Assembly: GCF_900163655.1 (NCBI RefSeq)
Contig: NZ_FWFG01000030.1
Location: forward strand, 37,777 to 101,776
Length of the DNA stretch: 64,000 nucleotides
Reading direction: 5' to 3'
DNA from: Brachybacterium nesterenkovii
Lineage (GTDB): Bacteria; Actinomycetota; Actinomycetes; Actinomycetales; Dermabacteraceae
Shown here: positions 1-10,925 of the stretch, one piece after another
How the letters are laid out: every line of letters begins with the position of its first letter
Position numbering within the stretch: the first letter of the stretch is position 1
Made by a program: the position numbers and the translations under genes
The notes under the pieces: model-generated
Databases searched by the model: none
Seen by the model: only the letters and a program-made list of their open reading frames with translations
What the model was told of the DNA's origin: nothing

Positions 1-78
1 CGCCCGCATGGGCGGACCAGGCCCCGCAGCCGGAGGCGCGGGGCGGAGCGGGGGCGAGGGGCGGAGACGGCATACGCG

Positions 79-127
79 ACAGCCTCCCGTCTGCCGTGCG
101 GCGGGGCAACGGCAGGCGGGAGGCTGT
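79..127 (-). terminator. Hairpin terminator of the DUF349 gene
   Basis: Two 19-nt arms (79-97 and 109-127) pair with a single G-U wobble around an 11-nt loop. It lies just beyond the stop of the leftward DUF349 gene. No clear U-tract follows, as is common in high-GC actinobacteria. Confidence 0.7.
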
Positions 128-152
128 GGATCGTGCGGTGGACGAGGCGGGG

Positions 153-1562
153 TCAGCCGAGATCGCGGGCGGAGCGCTCGATGACGGCGAGCCACTCCTT
201 GCGGGCCTCGAGAGCGGCGCGGGCCTTCTCGATCTTCTGCGGGTCCCCGGTGGCCTCGGCCTTGGCGAGGTCCTCCTCGTAGGAGGCGATCGCGGCCTGC
301 AGCTGCGAGGACGCGCCCTCGACGCGCGCCTTCGTGCGGGGATCGGTGCGGCGCCACTCGTCGTCCTCGGCCTTCTTCACGGCGCGCTCGACGGCGTGGA
401 GGCGATCCTCTATGCGGCGCATATCGGCGCGCGGCACCTTCCCGGCCTCCTCCCAGCGGTCCTGGATGCGGCGCAGCGCCTCAGCGGCCTGCTTGTGGTC
501 CTGGACCGGCAGCAGCGCCTCGGCCTCGGTCAGCAGCTGCTCCTTGACCTGGAGGTTCTCGTGCTGCTCGGCGTCGGAGGCCTGCAGGTCCGCATTGCGG
601 GCAGCGAAGAACGTGTCCTGCGCGGCCTTGAAGCGCGTCCACTGCTGGTCGTCCTTCTTCCGGTTGCCGCGCGGGGCCTGGCGCCAGGAGTCCATGAGCG
701 AGCGGAACTCGCGGACCGTCGGCCCCCAGTCGGTCGAGTCCTGCAGGGACTCGGCGCGGGCGATCAGCTCCTCCTTGACGCGCTCGGCCTCGGCGTGCTG
801 CTCGTCGAGCTGGGAGAAGAACTGGCGGCGGACGCGGTCGAAGGTGCCGCGGGCCGCCGACAGGCGCTTCCACAGGGCGTCCTCGGTGGGCCGGTCGAGG
901 GAGACGTCCTCCTTCTGCATGGCCTTCCAGGTGGGCACCATCTGCCGCATGGTCTCGCCGGCGCTCTTCCACGAGATCCGCGAGGGATCCTGCGAGACGA
1001 GCTCCTCGATCGACTCGACGAAGGCGGTGCGGCGCGCGGTGGCCTCCTCGCGGGCCTTGGTGCGCTCGGCCTCGAGCCCCTGGATCAGCTCCTTGGCCTT
1101 CTCCCGCAGCTCGCCGGCGCGCTTGCGCAGGGCGGGGATATCGCCGACGACCTGCGGCTCCTTGAGGTTCTTGCGCAGCTGCTCGAGGAGGCGGTTGAGC
1201 TCGGCCTGCGTATGCGTCGGCGCCGCGAGGCGGGACTCGGTCTGGTCGAGGAACGCGACGAGATCGAGGTAGGCGTGCGCGAAGGGGCGCAGAGCGGCCT
1301 CGTGATCGCTCGGGTCCTCGGCCTTCCCGATCTCGCGCACCTGGGTCCCGTCGGTGACCGTGACCGTGCCGTCCTCGGCGACGGCGCCGAAGGCGAGCGC
1401 CTCGGCGACCTGGGCCTCGTCGTGCTCGACCACGGGCGGGGCCACGGGGATGAGCGGGGCGGCGTCGGCCGGACGCGCGGCCAGGACGGCCGGGCTCGGT
1501 GCGGCCGGACGCGGCACGGGGCGGGGGACGGGACGAGGGGCAGGAGTCTCGGACTCGCTCAC
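153..1562 (-). CDS. DUF349 domain-containing protein
   Basis: A protein of about 469 residues with a Pro/Ala-rich N-terminus (about 1-45), then a long, highly charged, predicted coiled-coil/helical body with repeated Trp-centred DUF349 units such as WKAMQKEDVSLDRP. The start is the GTG at 1562, with AAGGAG 7 nt upstream; the frame stays open further upstream but without homology-like sequence. There are no membrane segments or signal peptide, so it is probably cytoplasmic. The molecular role of DUF349 proteins is not established. It is divergent from hisS; a TAGAGT box at 1656-1651 could be its -10 element. Confidence 0.88.
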   Translation of the reverse strand: MSESETPAPRPVPRPVPRPAAPSPAVLAARPADAAPLIPVAPPVVEHDEAQVAEALAFGAVAEDGTVTVTDGTQVREIGKAEDPSDHEAALRPFAHAYLDLVAFLDQTESRLAAPTHTQAELNRLLEQLRKNLKEPQVVGDIPALRKRAGELREKAKELIQGLEAERTKAREEATARRTAFVESIEELVSQDPSRISWKSAGETMRQMVPTWKAMQKEDVSLDRPTEDALWKRLSAARGTFDRVRRQFFSQLDEQHAEAERVKEELIARAESLQDSTDWGPTVREFRSLMDSWRQAPRGNRKKDDQQWTRFKAAQDTFFAARNADLQASDAEQHENLQVKEQLLTEAEALLPVQDHKQAAEALRRIQDRWEEAGKVPRADMRRIEDRLHAVERAVKKAEDDEWRRTDPRTKARVEGASSQLQAAIASYEEDLAKAEATGDPQKIEKARAALEARKEWLAVIERSARDLG

Positions 1563-1709
1563 GGGGAGCTCCTTCGGTGGGTTCCGCTGCAGGGCGGGCA
1601 CTGCCGCGAGGCGGCATGGACGGGGGAGATGCGGAGGCATCTGGCACGAGACTCTACAACCCTGCGGGGGCCCGCCACCTCCCCGTTCGGCCCGGGCGCA
1701 CGGGCCGCG

Positions 1710-1715
1710 GATAAT
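1710..1715 (+). promoter_or_regulatory. Candidate -10 box for hisS
   Basis: GATAAT matches the TATAAT consensus at 5 of 6 positions and would give a leader of about 55 nt before hisS. No convincing -35 element is visible, so this is a candidate only. Confidence 0.35.
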
Positions 1716-1777
1716 GGAGGCGCACCACCTGCCCACCCGCACCCAGCACGCCTCCCCGAGGCCCAGGAGATCACCCG

Positions 1778-3139
1778 ATGGCGAAGATCAGCGCCCTGTC
1801 CGGATTCCCCGAATGGCTCCCCGCCGAGAGGATCGTCGAGCAGCACGTCATCGACACGTTCCGCCGCGTCGCCGAGCTGCACGGGTTCTCCGGCCTGGAG
1901 ACCCGCGCGGTCGAGCCGATGAGCCAGCTGTTGCGCAAGGGGGAGATCGACAAGGAGGTGTACGTCCTGCGGCGCCTGCACGCCGAGGACGACGGCGCCG
2001 ACGCCGATCCGGACCGCCAGCTGGGCCTCCACTTCGACCTGACGGTGCCGCTGGCCCGCTACGTCCTCGAGCACCAGAACGATCTGGCCTTCCCGTTCCG
2101 CCGCTTCCAGATCCAGAAGGTATGGCGCGGCGAGCGCCCCCAGGACGGACGGTTCCGCGAGTTCTACCAGGCCGATCTCGACGTGATCGGCCAGGACGTC
2201 CTGCCCGACCACATCGAGGCCGAGGTCGCGATCGTGATGGCCGAGATCCTCGCGCAGCTGCCGCTGCCGGGGTTCACCATCCACGCCAACAACCGCCGCC
2301 TCTCCGAGGGCTTCTTCACCTCCATCGGCCTCACGGACATCCCCGCGGTGCTGCGCTCCCTGGACAAGCTCGCCAAGATCGGGCCGGAGAAGGTCGCCGA
2401 GCTCCTCGTCGCCGACGCGGGGGCGACGGACGAGCAGGCCCGCGCCTGCCTCGCCTTCGCCGGCATCCGCACCGCCGACGACTCCTTCGGCCAGCAGGTG
2501 CGCGCCCTCGGCGCGAGCGGGGAGATGCTCGAGCAGGGCATCGCCGAGCTCGCCGCCGTGCTGCGCCGCGTGAACGCGGCCGTGCCGGGTGCCTGCGTGG
2601 CCGACCTGTCGATCGCCCGCGGCCTCGACTACTACACGGGCACCGTCTTCGAGACCTTCGTGCACGGGCACGAGTCGCTCGGGTCGATCTGCTCGGGCGG
2701 GCGCTACGACCGCCTCGCCGCCGACAACCGCCACACCTACCCGGGCGTCGGCCTGTCCATCGGGCTGTCCCGCGTCGTCTCGCGCCTGCTGTCGACCGGG
2801 TCCGTGCGCGCGAGCCGCCCCGTGCCCACCTGCGTGCTCGTGTCCGTGGCCGATGAGGAGCACCGGACGGCGAGCGAGGCCGTGGCCTCGCGACTGCGCG
2901 CCCGGGGGATCCCGACGGAGATCGCGGCGAGCGCGGCCCGGTTCGGCAAGCAGATCAAGGCGGCGGACAAGCGCTCGATCCCCTTCGTCTGGTTCCCCGG
3001 CGCCGAGGGCAAGGAGGACCAGGTGCGCGATATCCGCACGGGCGAGCAGGTCGCGGCCGACGCGGGCACCTGGACGCCGGCGGCGGAGGACCTCCGTCCC
3101 CAGATCATCTCCGAGTCCACCGCCGTCTCCGAAGCCTGA
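1778..3139 (+). CDS. hisS: Histidine--tRNA ligase
   Basis: Class II aminoacyl-tRNA synthetase of 453 residues that charges tRNA-His with histidine in the cytoplasm. The two histidine-specific signatures are present: RGLDYYTG near residue 280 and SGGRYDRL near residue 307. The C-terminal 90 residues form the anticodon-binding domain. The N-terminus (GFPEWLP) is the form seen in some actinobacteria rather than the usual bacterial RGTxD opening. The ATG at 1778 has AGGAG upstream. It appears to be transcribed alone, between its own promoter region and the hairpin at 3150-3185. Confidence 0.96.
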   Translation: MAKISALSGFPEWLPAERIVEQHVIDTFRRVAELHGFSGLETRAVEPMSQLLRKGEIDKEVYVLRRLHAEDDGADADPDRQLGLHFDLTVPLARYVLEHQNDLAFPFRRFQIQKVWRGERPQDGRFREFYQADLDVIGQDVLPDHIEAEVAIVMAEILAQLPLPGFTIHANNRRLSEGFFTSIGLTDIPAVLRSLDKLAKIGPEKVAELLVADAGATDEQARACLAFAGIRTADDSFGQQVRALGASGEMLEQGIAELAAVLRRVNAAVPGACVADLSIARGLDYYTGTVFETFVHGHESLGSICSGGRYDRLAADNRHTYPGVGLSIGLSRVVSRLLSTGSVRASRPVPTCVLVSVADEEHRTASEAVASRLRARGIPTEIAASAARFGKQIKAADKRSIPFVWFPGAEGKEDQVRDIRTGEQVAADAGTWTPAAEDLRPQIISESTAVSEA

Positions 3140-3149
3140 TCGCCGACCG

Positions 3150-3185
3150 CTCCGCGGGAGGGATCCCGATCCGTCCCGCGGAGCG
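3150..3185 (+). terminator. Hairpin terminator after hisS
   Basis: A perfect 11-bp stem, GCTCCGCGGGA (3150-3160) against 3175-3185, with a 14-nt loop, lies 10 nt past the hisS stop. It separates hisS from the thioredoxin gene. Confidence 0.6.
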
Positions 3186-3220
3186 GGAATGCGGTGCGCG
3201 GGAGCGGCGTTGCAGGGGGT

Positions 3221-3592
3221 ATGGCTACCACTACGCTGACCACCGAGAACCACGACGAGACCGTCAAGGACGGCACCGTCCTCATCGACTTCTGGGCGGG
3301 CTGGTGCGTCCCGTGCCAGCGCTTCGCCCCGATCTTCGACAAGGCCTCCGAGGCGCACCCCGAGGTGACCTTCGCCAAGGTCGACACCGAGGACCAGCAG
3401 CTGCTGGCCCAGCGCTACGGCGTCACGTCGATCCCCACGCTCGTGGCGTACCGCGACGGCATCCCGGTCTTCTCCCAGCCCGGCGCCCTGCGCGAGGCCG
3501 ACCTCGAGGACCTCATCTCCCAGATCGGCAAGCTCGACATGGACGAGGTCCGCGCCGCATACGAGAAGGCCAAGGAGCAGCAGCAGGGCTGA
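3221..3592 (+). CDS. Thioredoxin with a CVPC active site
   Basis: A 123-residue thioredoxin-fold protein and likely cytoplasmic thiol-disulfide oxidoreductase. The active site WCVPC (Cys29 and Cys32) sits at the usual place after the first beta-alpha unit; the canonical form is WCGPC. The conserved cis-proline segment TSIPT and the following beta strand are present. No signal peptide is seen. The start is the ATG at 3221, preceded by an AGGGGG stretch only 1-2 nt away; an in-frame GTG at 3194 would add nine residues. No thioredoxin reductase gene is nearby. Confidence 0.92.
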   Translation: MATTTLTTENHDETVKDGTVLIDFWAGWCVPCQRFAPIFDKASEAHPEVTFAKVDTEDQQLLAQRYGVTSIPTLVAYRDGIPVFSQPGALREADLEDLISQIGKLDMDEVRAAYEKAKEQQQG

Positions 3593-3623
3593 GAGCGCCC
3601 GGACGCACCGCTTCCCGCACGAC

Positions 3624-3664
3624 GAAGGGCCCCGATCGGATCACGGATCCGACCGGGGCCCTTC
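3624..3664. terminator. Bidirectional hairpin terminator
   Basis: A 19-bp stem with one wobble pair, GAAGGGCCCCG at its outer part, lies between the convergent thioredoxin and helicase genes. A short pyrimidine run follows on the + strand. Confidence 0.8.
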
Positions 3665-3777
3665 TCTCTGACGTCTGGTCCATGGCGTCTGGAGGCCTCG
3701 ACGTCTGGAAGCGGCGTCGGCTGGCTCCTGCGCCGTCCGGAAGCGGCGGTCGCCCGGCAGGGCGGCGCCGCGCGGGC

Positions 3778-5697
3778 TCAGGGGCGCGTGCGCGGACCTC
3801 CGCGGCGCTCGAAGCGATCGCCGCCGCCGCGACGCTCGGAGCGCCCGCCGTCCTGGCGACGGTCGTACCGGTCGCCCGTGCGGCGGTCGCCGCCGCGGCC
3901 CTCGTCGCGCCGATCGTCGTGGCGCGGGTTGTACTTCTTCATGGCGCTGGCCCGCGGGCCGGTGTCCTTGGCGATGCGCAGCGAGCGCCCGGCGATGCGG
4001 GAGCGGCCGATGCGGTCGAGCTGGGAGTCCGAGAGCTCGCCGCGGACCTCGACGAGGGAGAAGGAGCCGAGGATGTCGATCTTGCCGATGTCCTTGCCGG
4101 TCAGGCCGCCCTCGCCGGTGATGGTCCCGACGATGGCGGGCGGCTTGGCGCCGTGGCTGTGGCCCACGTTGATGCGGTAGGCGGTGTAGCCGGCCTGCGG
4201 GGGGCGGGGCCCGCCGCGGTGGCCGGAGCCCTCTCGGCTCTCGCGGCCGCGGTCGCCGCGGTCCCGCTCGAGGCCGCCCTTGAGGGAGGCGCCCGAGAAC
4301 TCCTCGTCCTCGGTCTGCGTGCCGGGGCCCTGGTCGCCGACGGCGATGGCGCCGAGGACGGCGGCCAGCTGAGCGGCATCGGTCCCGGAGGACTCGAGGA
4401 ACTCGGCGATCAGCTCGGTGTAGATGCCCAGGCGGCCGCGCTCGGCGCGCGCCGGGACGGACTCCAGGAGCTTCTTCATGCGGTGGCGCGAGACGTCCGC
4501 GGGGGTGGGGATCTGCACCTCCTCGAGCTTCTGGCGCGTGGTGCGCTCGATCGAGGCGAGCTTGCGGCGCTCGTGCGGCGCGACGAAGGTCAGCGCCTCG
4601 CCGGTGCGGCCGGCGCGGCCGGTGCGGCCGATGCGGTGCACGTAGTTCTCGGGCTCGCCGGGGACGTCGAAGTTGACGACCAGGCCGATGCGCTCGACAT
4701 CGAGGCCGCGGGCGGCGACATCGGTGGCGACGAGGACGTCGAGGGAGCCGTCGCGCAGGCGCTCGACGATCCTCTCGCGCTCCTTCTGGGCCACGTCGCC
4801 GGAGATCGTGGCCGCGACGATGCCGCGGGACAGCAGCTCGACGCCCACGTCCTCGGCGGCGCTGCGGGTGCGGACGAACACGATCGCGGCATCGGCGTCG
4901 GAGGTCGCGAGCACGCGCGCGAGCGCCCCGGTCTTGTGGCGGAAGGGGACCACCGCGTAGCTCTGGCGCACCGAGGTAACGGTGGAGGACTGGCGGGCGA
5001 CGGACACGCTGACCGGATCGGTCATGTGATCGGCCGCGACCTTCTTGATGGCCGGCGGCATCGTCGCGGAGAACAGGGCCACCTGCTTCTCGGCCGGTGC
5101 GTAGGACAGGATCTCGTGGACGTCCTCGGCGAAGCCCATGCGGAGCATCTCGTCGGCCTCGTCGAGCACGAAGTACTTGACCTCGTCGAGCTTGAGGTTG
5201 CCGCGCTTGAGGTGGTCGATCACGCGACCGGGGGTGCCGACGACCACCTGCGAGCCCTTGGACAGGGCGCGCTCCTGGGGACCGTAGGGGGAGCCGCCGT
5301 AGACGGCGGTGACCGTGAGGTCCTGGACCTGCTCGGCGAAGGAGGCGATCGCGTCGGCCACCTGCATCGCGAGCTCGCGGGTGGGGGCCATGACGACGGC
5401 CTGGGTGCGGCGGTCGGAGGGGTCGACGGCGGCGAGCAGGGGGAGGCCGAAGGCGGCGGTCTTGCCGGTGCCGGTCTGGGCGACGCCGATCACGTCGCGG
5501 CCCGCGAGGAGGGCGGGGATCGCCTGCTCCTGGATCGCGGACGGGGTGGTGAACCCGAGGGCGGCGACCGCGCGCTGGAGCGCGTCGGGCAGGTCCAGGT
5601 CGGCGAAGGTGCCGGGGGCGCCGGTCGGCGCCGGGGAGGTCTCCTCCGCCGCGGCGGGGGCGTCGGCGGGAAGGTCGGACGGGTCGTGCAGGGTCAT
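3778..5697 (-). CDS. deaD: DEAD-box ATP-dependent RNA helicase (DeaD/CsdA type)
   Basis: A cytoplasmic RNA helicase of about 639 residues that remodels RNA secondary structure, probably in ribosome assembly or at low temperature. In order it shows the Q motif ([14 protein letters not shown]), Walker A (AQTGTGKT), PTRELA, DEAD, SAT and [11 protein letters not shown] DbpA/CsdA-type RNA-binding domain follows (about 460-560), and then an Arg/Gly/Asp-rich tail. The ATG at 5697 has GAGGA 4 nt upstream; ATG 5712 lacks a site. It is divergent from aspS, with about 250 nt between them. Confidence 0.93.
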   Translation of the reverse strand: MTLHDPSDLPADAPAAAEETSPAPTGAPGTFADLDLPDALQRAVAALGFTTPSAIQEQAIPALLAGRDVIGVAQTGTGKTAAFGLPLLAAVDPSDRRTQAVVMAPTRELAMQVADAIASFAEQVQDLTVTAVYGGSPYGPQERALSKGSQVVVGTPGRVIDHLKRGNLKLDEVKYFVLDEADEMLRMGFAEDVHEILSYAPAEKQVALFSATMPPAIKKVAADHMTDPVSVSVARQSSTVTSVRQSYAVVPFRHKTGALARVLATSDADAAIVFVRTRSAAEDVGVELLSRGIVAATISGDVAQKERERIVERLRDGSLDVLVATDVAARGLDVERIGLVVNFDVPGEPENYVHRIGRTGRAGRTGEALTFVAPHERRKLASIERTTRQKLEEVQIPTPADVSRHRMKKLLESVPARAERGRLGIYTELIAEFLESSGTDAAQLAAVLGAIAVGDQGPGTQTEDEEFSGASLKGGLERDRGDRGRESREGSGHRGGPRPPQAGYTAYRINVGHSHGAKPPAIVGTITGEGGLTGKDIGKIDILGSFSLVEVRGELSDSQLDRIGRSRIAGRSLRIAKDTGPRASAMKKYNPRHDDRRDEGRGGDRRTGDRYDRRQDGGRSERRGGGDRFERRGGPRTRP

Positions 5698-5948
5698 CGA
5701 GTCCTCGATCATGGAGCGGGGCGGACCCACTCTCGCGCAGGTCAGGACGTTCCTCCACTGTAGGCGGGGCCGGGTCCGATCCCCAGGGGGAGGCCGGGCG
5801 AGATCCGTCACGGGCGGGCGATAGGATCGCGGTGCCGTCCGGCGCGTCCGGACGCGCCGATCGCGTGCGGGGCCCGGCCCCGCACGCGGATCGCCCCGAC
5901 AGCGGGCGCCCGTGCGGGCGCCCGATCCCACGTCACGAAGGACATCAC

Positions 5949-7772
5949 GTGCTGCGCACCCACTCCGCCGGCGAGCTCCGCGACGAGCACATCGGCCAGA
6001 CCGTCACCCTCACCGGCTGGATCGGCCGTCGCCGCGATCACGGCGGCGTGACGTTCCTGGATCTGCGCGACGCCAGCGGCGTCGCCCAGGTGGTCGTGCG
6101 CGAGGACGATGCCCTGCACCTGCGCAACGAGTACGTGCTCAAGGTGGTCGGCACCGTCGATCGGCGCCCCGAGGGCAATGAGAACCCGGCCCTGCCGACC
6201 GGCTCGATCGAGGTCACGGCCACGGACGTCGAGGTCCTCAACGCGTCGGCGCCGCTGCCCTTCCAGCTCGATGCGCACACGGAGGTCGGGGAGGAGGCGC
6301 GCCTGCGCTACCGCTATCTCGACCTGCGCCGCGAGGGCCCCGCGAAGGCCCTGCGCCTGCGCTCGCAGGTCAACCGCGCCGCGCGCGACGTCCTGCTCGA
6401 CGACGGCTTCGTGGAGATCGAGACCCCGACCCTGACGCGCTCGACGCCCGAGGGCGCGCGCGATTTCCTGGTGCCCGCGCGCCTGGCGCCCGGCTCCTGG
6501 TACGCCCTGCCCCAGTCGCCGCAGCTGTTCAAGCAGCTGCTCATGGTCGCGGGCATGGAGAAGTACTTCCAGCTGGCCCGCTGCTACCGCGACGAGGACT
6601 TCCGCGCGGACCGCCAGCCCGAGTTCACCCAGCTCGACATCGAAATGAGCTTCGTGGACCAGGAGGACGTGATCGCTCTGGCCGAGCGGATCCTCGTCGC
6701 CGTCTGGGGCGCCGCGGGGCACCAGGTGACCACGCCGATCCCGCGCATGACCTACGAGGAGTCCATGCGCCGCTTCGGCTCGGACAAGCCGGACCTGCGC
6801 TTCGACCTCGAGATCACCGAGATGACCGAGTACTTCGCCTCCACGCCCTTCCGCGTGTTCCAGGCGCCGTACGTGGGCGCCGTGGTGATGAAGGGCGGCG
6901 CCTCCCAGCCGCGCCGCACGCTCGACGGCTGGCAGGAGTGGGCCAAGCAGCGCGGTGCCAAGGGCCTCGCGTACGTGCTGGTCCAGGAGGACGGCAGCCT
7001 GACGGGCCCGGTCTCCAAGAACATCTCCGAGGAGGAGAAGGCGGGACTGGCCGCGAAGGTCGGTGCCGAGCCCGGTGACTGCGTGTTCTTCGCCGCGGGC
7101 GATGCCAAGAGCTCGCGCGCGCTCCTCGGGGCCGCGCGCGATGAGATCGCCGAGCGCCTCGGCCTGATCGACCATGACGCGTTCGCGTTCGTGTGGGTGG
7201 TCGACGCCCCGATGTTCGAGCCCGCGGGCGATGCGGTCGCGGCCGGGGACGTCGCGGTCGGCTCCGGCGCCTGGACGGCCGTGCACCACGCGTTCACCTC
7301 TCCCAAGCCGGAGTTCCTCGACACCTTCGACACCGATCCGGGCAGCGCGCTCGCCTACGCCTACGACATCGTCTGCAACGGCAACGAGATCGGCGGCGGC
7401 TCGATCCGCATCCACCAGCGCGACGTGCAGGAGCGGGTGTTCTCGGTGATGGGGATCGACGAGGAGGCGGCCCGCGAGAAGTTCGGCTTCCTGCTCGACG
7501 CCTTCGCCTTCGGCGCCCCGCCGCACGGCGGCATCGCCTTCGGCTGGGACCGCATCGTGGCGCTGCTCGCGAAGACGGACTCGATCCGCGACGTCATCGC
7601 GTTCCCGAAGTCGGGCGGCGGCTTCGACCCGCTGACCCAGGCGCCGGCGCCGATCACGCCCCAGCAGCGCAAGGAGGCGGGCGTCGACGCGAAGCCCGCC
7701 AAGGACGATGCCGCGAAGCCCGCCGAGGACGACGCGGCGAAGCCCGCCGAGGACGACGCGGCGAAGGCCTGA
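5949..7772 (+). CDS. aspS: Aspartate--tRNA ligase
   Basis: Class IIb synthetase of 607 residues that charges tRNA-Asp. The N-terminal OB-fold (about 1-110) starts with [15 protein letters not shown]. The catalytic core includes [18 protein letters not shown] motif 2 ([14 protein letters not shown]) and the class II motif 3 region near [10 protein letters not shown] bacterial GAD-type insertion lies in between. The GTG at 5949 is preceded by GAAGGA. The final 27 residues are a charged tail made of three 8-residue repeats (KPA-K/E-DDAA), absent from the family core. Whether the enzyme also charges tRNA-Asn cannot be told here. Confidence 0.96.
   Translation: MLRTHSAGELRDEHIGQTVTLTGWIGRRRDHGGVTFLDLRDASGVAQVVVREDDALHLRNEYVLKVVGTVDRRPEGNENPALPTGSIEVTATDVEVLNASAPLPFQLDAHTEVGEEARLRYRYLDLRREGPAKALRLRSQVNRAARDVLLDDGFVEIETPTLTRSTPEGARDFLVPARLAPGSWYALPQSPQLFKQLLMVAGMEKYFQLARCYRDEDFRADRQPEFTQLDIEMSFVDQEDVIALAERILVAVWGAAGHQVTTPIPRMTYEESMRRFGSDKPDLRFDLEITEMTEYFASTPFRVFQAPYVGAVVMKGGASQPRRTLDGWQEWAKQRGAKGLAYVLVQEDGSLTGPVSKNISEEEKAGLAAKVGAEPGDCVFFAAGDAKSSRALLGAARDEIAERLGLIDHDAFAFVWVVDAPMFEPAGDAVAAGDVAVGSGAWTAVHHAFTSPKPEFLDTFDTDPGSALAYAYDIVCNGNEIGGGSIRIHQRDVQERVFSVMGIDEEAAREKFGFLLDAFAFGAPPHGGIAFGWDRIVALLAKTDSIRDVIAFPKSGGGFDPLTQAPAPITPQQRKEAGVDAKPAKDDAAKPAEDDAAKPAEDDAAKA
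7692..7763 (+). repeat. 24-bp tandem repeat, three copies, inside the 3' end of aspS
   Basis: Three in-frame 24-bp units start at 7692, 7716 and 7740. The last two are identical and the first differs at a few positions. They encode the Lys/Pro/Ala/Asp tail of aspartyl-tRNA synthetase. Confidence 0.9.
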
Positions 7773-7787
7773 CCCGGCCCCCATGGC

Positions 7788-7831
7788 GACGGGGCCCGTC
7801 CACCGGTGCGAACCGGAGGGCGGGCCCCGTC
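7788..7831 (+). terminator. Hairpin terminator after aspS
   Basis: The outer stem GACGGGGCCCG pairs with CGGGCCCCGTC, followed by an imperfect inner stem around GCGA. It lies 15 nt past the aspS stop. Confidence 0.7.
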
Positions 7832-7866
7832 GACGTGCGCGGAGGAAGTCGACGTGCGCGGAGGAA
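7829..7866 (+). repeat. Perfect 19-bp tandem duplication
   Basis: Two identical 19-bp units (7829-7847 and 7848-7866) beginning GTCGACGTGCG sit directly after the aspS terminator, in the gap before the convergent DUF3043 gene. Confidence 0.9.
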
Positions 7867-7915
7867 TGCGCCGCCAGATGCGGGCCGCGTGAGACGCGCT
7901 GCGTCGCGGACGGCG

Positions 7916-8506
7916 TCAGCGGCGCGGCTGCTCCCCGTGGCGGATCTGCGGCTTGGGCAGGCGCCAGCGGCGAATCTGGATGGCGCGCATGTTGCCGTAG
8001 GAGACGAGGCCGGGGGAGACCATGCCGAAGCGCTCGGTGAGCGCGGCGCGCAGGCGGCGGCGGATGAAGACGGCGTCGAGGACGCACAGGGCGATGCCGC
8101 CCCACAGGACCGCGAGCATCACGGTGCTCATCACGGTGTACAGGTTCGGGGCGAAGAACGGCACGACCAGCGCGATGAGCATGAGCACGATCGCGACGGG
8201 GAAGAAGTACTCCGCGACGTTGTGGCGGGAGTCGATGATGTCGCGCACCAGGCGGCGATCCGCACCGGAGTGCTGGGGCGGCAGGTGCCGCTCGTCCCCG
8301 GTCACGAGCGCCTGGCGCGCGCGGGCGCGCTCGGCATCGGCCTGGGCGCGCGAGCGCTTGCGCGCCTCCTTGCGGTCCGCCGGGACCAGCGGGCGCTGGC
8401 GCGCGGCGAGCGCCTCCTTGCGCGAACGCGTCGGACGCCCCTTGGCGCCGGGGCGCTCGGGCTCGGTGCCGACGGGGGTCTCGGAACGCTCTGCTCTGCG
8501 ACTCAT
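7916..8506 (-). CDS. DUF3043 domain-containing membrane protein
   Basis: A protein of about 196 residues recognisable as the actinobacterial DUF3043 family. A very basic N-terminal half carries the conserved GDERHLPPQ and RDIIDSRHNVAEYFFP segments. Two adjacent membrane helices follow (about 100-120 and 127-147), and then a basic C-terminus. It is an integral membrane protein of unknown function. The ATG at 8506 was chosen; a GTG lies directly upstream at 8509. It is divergent from the M20 peptidase gene. Confidence 0.88.
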   Translation of the reverse strand: MSRRAERSETPVGTEPERPGAKGRPTRSRKEALAARQRPLVPADRKEARKRSRAQADAERARARQALVTGDERHLPPQHSGADRRLVRDIIDSRHNVAEYFFPVAIVLMLIALVVPFFAPNLYTVMSTVMLAVLWGGIALCVLDAVFIRRRLRAALTERFGMVSPGLVSYGNMRAIQIRRWRLPKPQIRHGEQPRR

Positions 8507-8567
8507 CACCCGTCGATTCTAGGCGGTGGTCGGGACGACTCCCCCGTTCAGGCGCTGCGCGCCGCGA

Positions 8568-8573
8568 TACCGT
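8568..8573 (+). promoter_or_regulatory. -10 box placed for leaderless transcription of the M20 gene
   Basis: TACCGT ends 7 nt before the ATG at 8581. The GAGGG in the gap is too close to the ATG to act as a normal SD. This is one member of a recurring TANNNT arrangement in the window. Confidence 0.45.
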
Positions 8574-8580
8574 GAGGGAC

Positions 8581-10041
<1,461 letters not shown>

Positions 10042-10180
10042 CCCCGACGGCGGCGGGACGGGCGCCGGACGGGGCGAGCTGCGCAGCCAGCGCTGCATCC
10101 CGAGGGAGCGCTCGTTCCGCCCGGGGAGAACACGGGGCGCTGGGCCCGGTGCCTGAGAGCCCGGTGGGCTCAGCGGGGCG

Positions 10181-10186
10181 TACGCT
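10181..10186 (+). promoter_or_regulatory. Candidate -10 box for erpA
   Basis: TACGCT fits the TANNNT pattern and would start transcription about 20 nt before the ATG, leaving the AGGAGG at 10202-10207 in the leader. Confidence 0.45.
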
Positions 10187-10214
10187 GGTCCGGACCGACC
10201 CAGGAGGTACTTCC

Positions 10215-10571
10215 ATGACCACCACGTCCACGGAGACGAAGCCCGCTCACGGCGTCGCGCTGACCCCCGTCGCCGCGGAGAAGGTGTCGTCGCTGCTGGC
10301 CCAGGAGGGCCGCGACGACCTGCGCCTGCGCATCGCGGTGCAGCCCGGCGGCTGCTCGGGCCTGATCTACCAGCTCTACTTCGACGAGCGCGAGCTCGAC
10401 GGGGATGCGGTCGTCGACTTCGACGGCGTCGGCGTCGTCGTCGACCGCATGTCCGTCCCCTACCTCGACGGCGCGACGATCGACTTCGCCGACACCATCG
10501 AGAAGCAGGGCTTCACGATCGACAACCCGAACGCCGGCAGCTCCTGCGCCTGCGGAGACTCCTTCTCCTGA
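10215..10571 (+). CDS. erpA: Iron-sulfur cluster insertion protein ErpA (HesB/IscA family)
   Basis: An A-type Fe-S carrier of 118 residues. The three cluster-binding cysteines are in place: Cys47 in GGCSGLIY, and Cys111 and Cys113 in SSCACGDSF at the C-terminus. It has a strong SD (AGGAGG, 7 nt from the ATG). It lies directly upstream of the ctaC respiratory operon and near qcrA (Rieske Fe-S protein), the same neighbourhood as Rv2204c in mycobacteria. It likely delivers clusters to apo-enzymes in the cytoplasm. Confidence 0.93.
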   Translation: MTTTSTETKPAHGVALTPVAAEKVSSLLAQEGRDDLRLRIAVQPGGCSGLIYQLYFDERELDGDAVVDFDGVGVVVDRMSVPYLDGATIDFADTIEKQGFTIDNPNAGSSCACGDSFS

Positions 10572-10925
10572 CCCCCGGGCCCAGCGCCCTGCGGCTTCCG
10601 GACCATGCGGTCCGGGAGAGCACCCAGCGGTGCGCTCCTGGACCGCGTCCGTTCGGGGCGAGTCGCACCCCGAGAACGGCCCGACCGCGTATGATGACGA
10701 CGTGCCGTCACGTCCACGGCCCGATCCTGCCCCGTCGAGCGCATGATGCCCCCTCCGATGCCCCACCGGCTCGGCATCCGCGCATCGCCCCGCGCTCGCC
10801 GGCGGTCGCCTTGGATCCGCGGACGCGACGGAGGGATCGGCCCCCCGATCCCGCATGACAACGAGCCCCTCGCCGGCACCGTCTCCTCAGGACGGCGGCG
10901 GGGACGACGAGCGGAAGGTCATCCT
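10572..10925 (+). promoter_or_regulatory. 354-nt intergenic leader/promoter region of ctaC
   Basis: No gene is evident. A hairpin with a bulge (about 10649-10679) could terminate erpA. A good -10 box, TATGAT, lies at 10690-10695 with no convincing -35, which would leave a leader of over 220 nt before ctaC. The ctaC frame is open back to 10743 but that stretch does not resemble CtaC. No known riboswitch was recognised. Confidence 0.5.

Noticed and set aside
10743..10925. Upstream in-frame extension of ctaC
   Set aside because: It would place 61 basic, low-complexity residues in front of a normal lipoprotein signal. The GTG at 10926 has its own SD.
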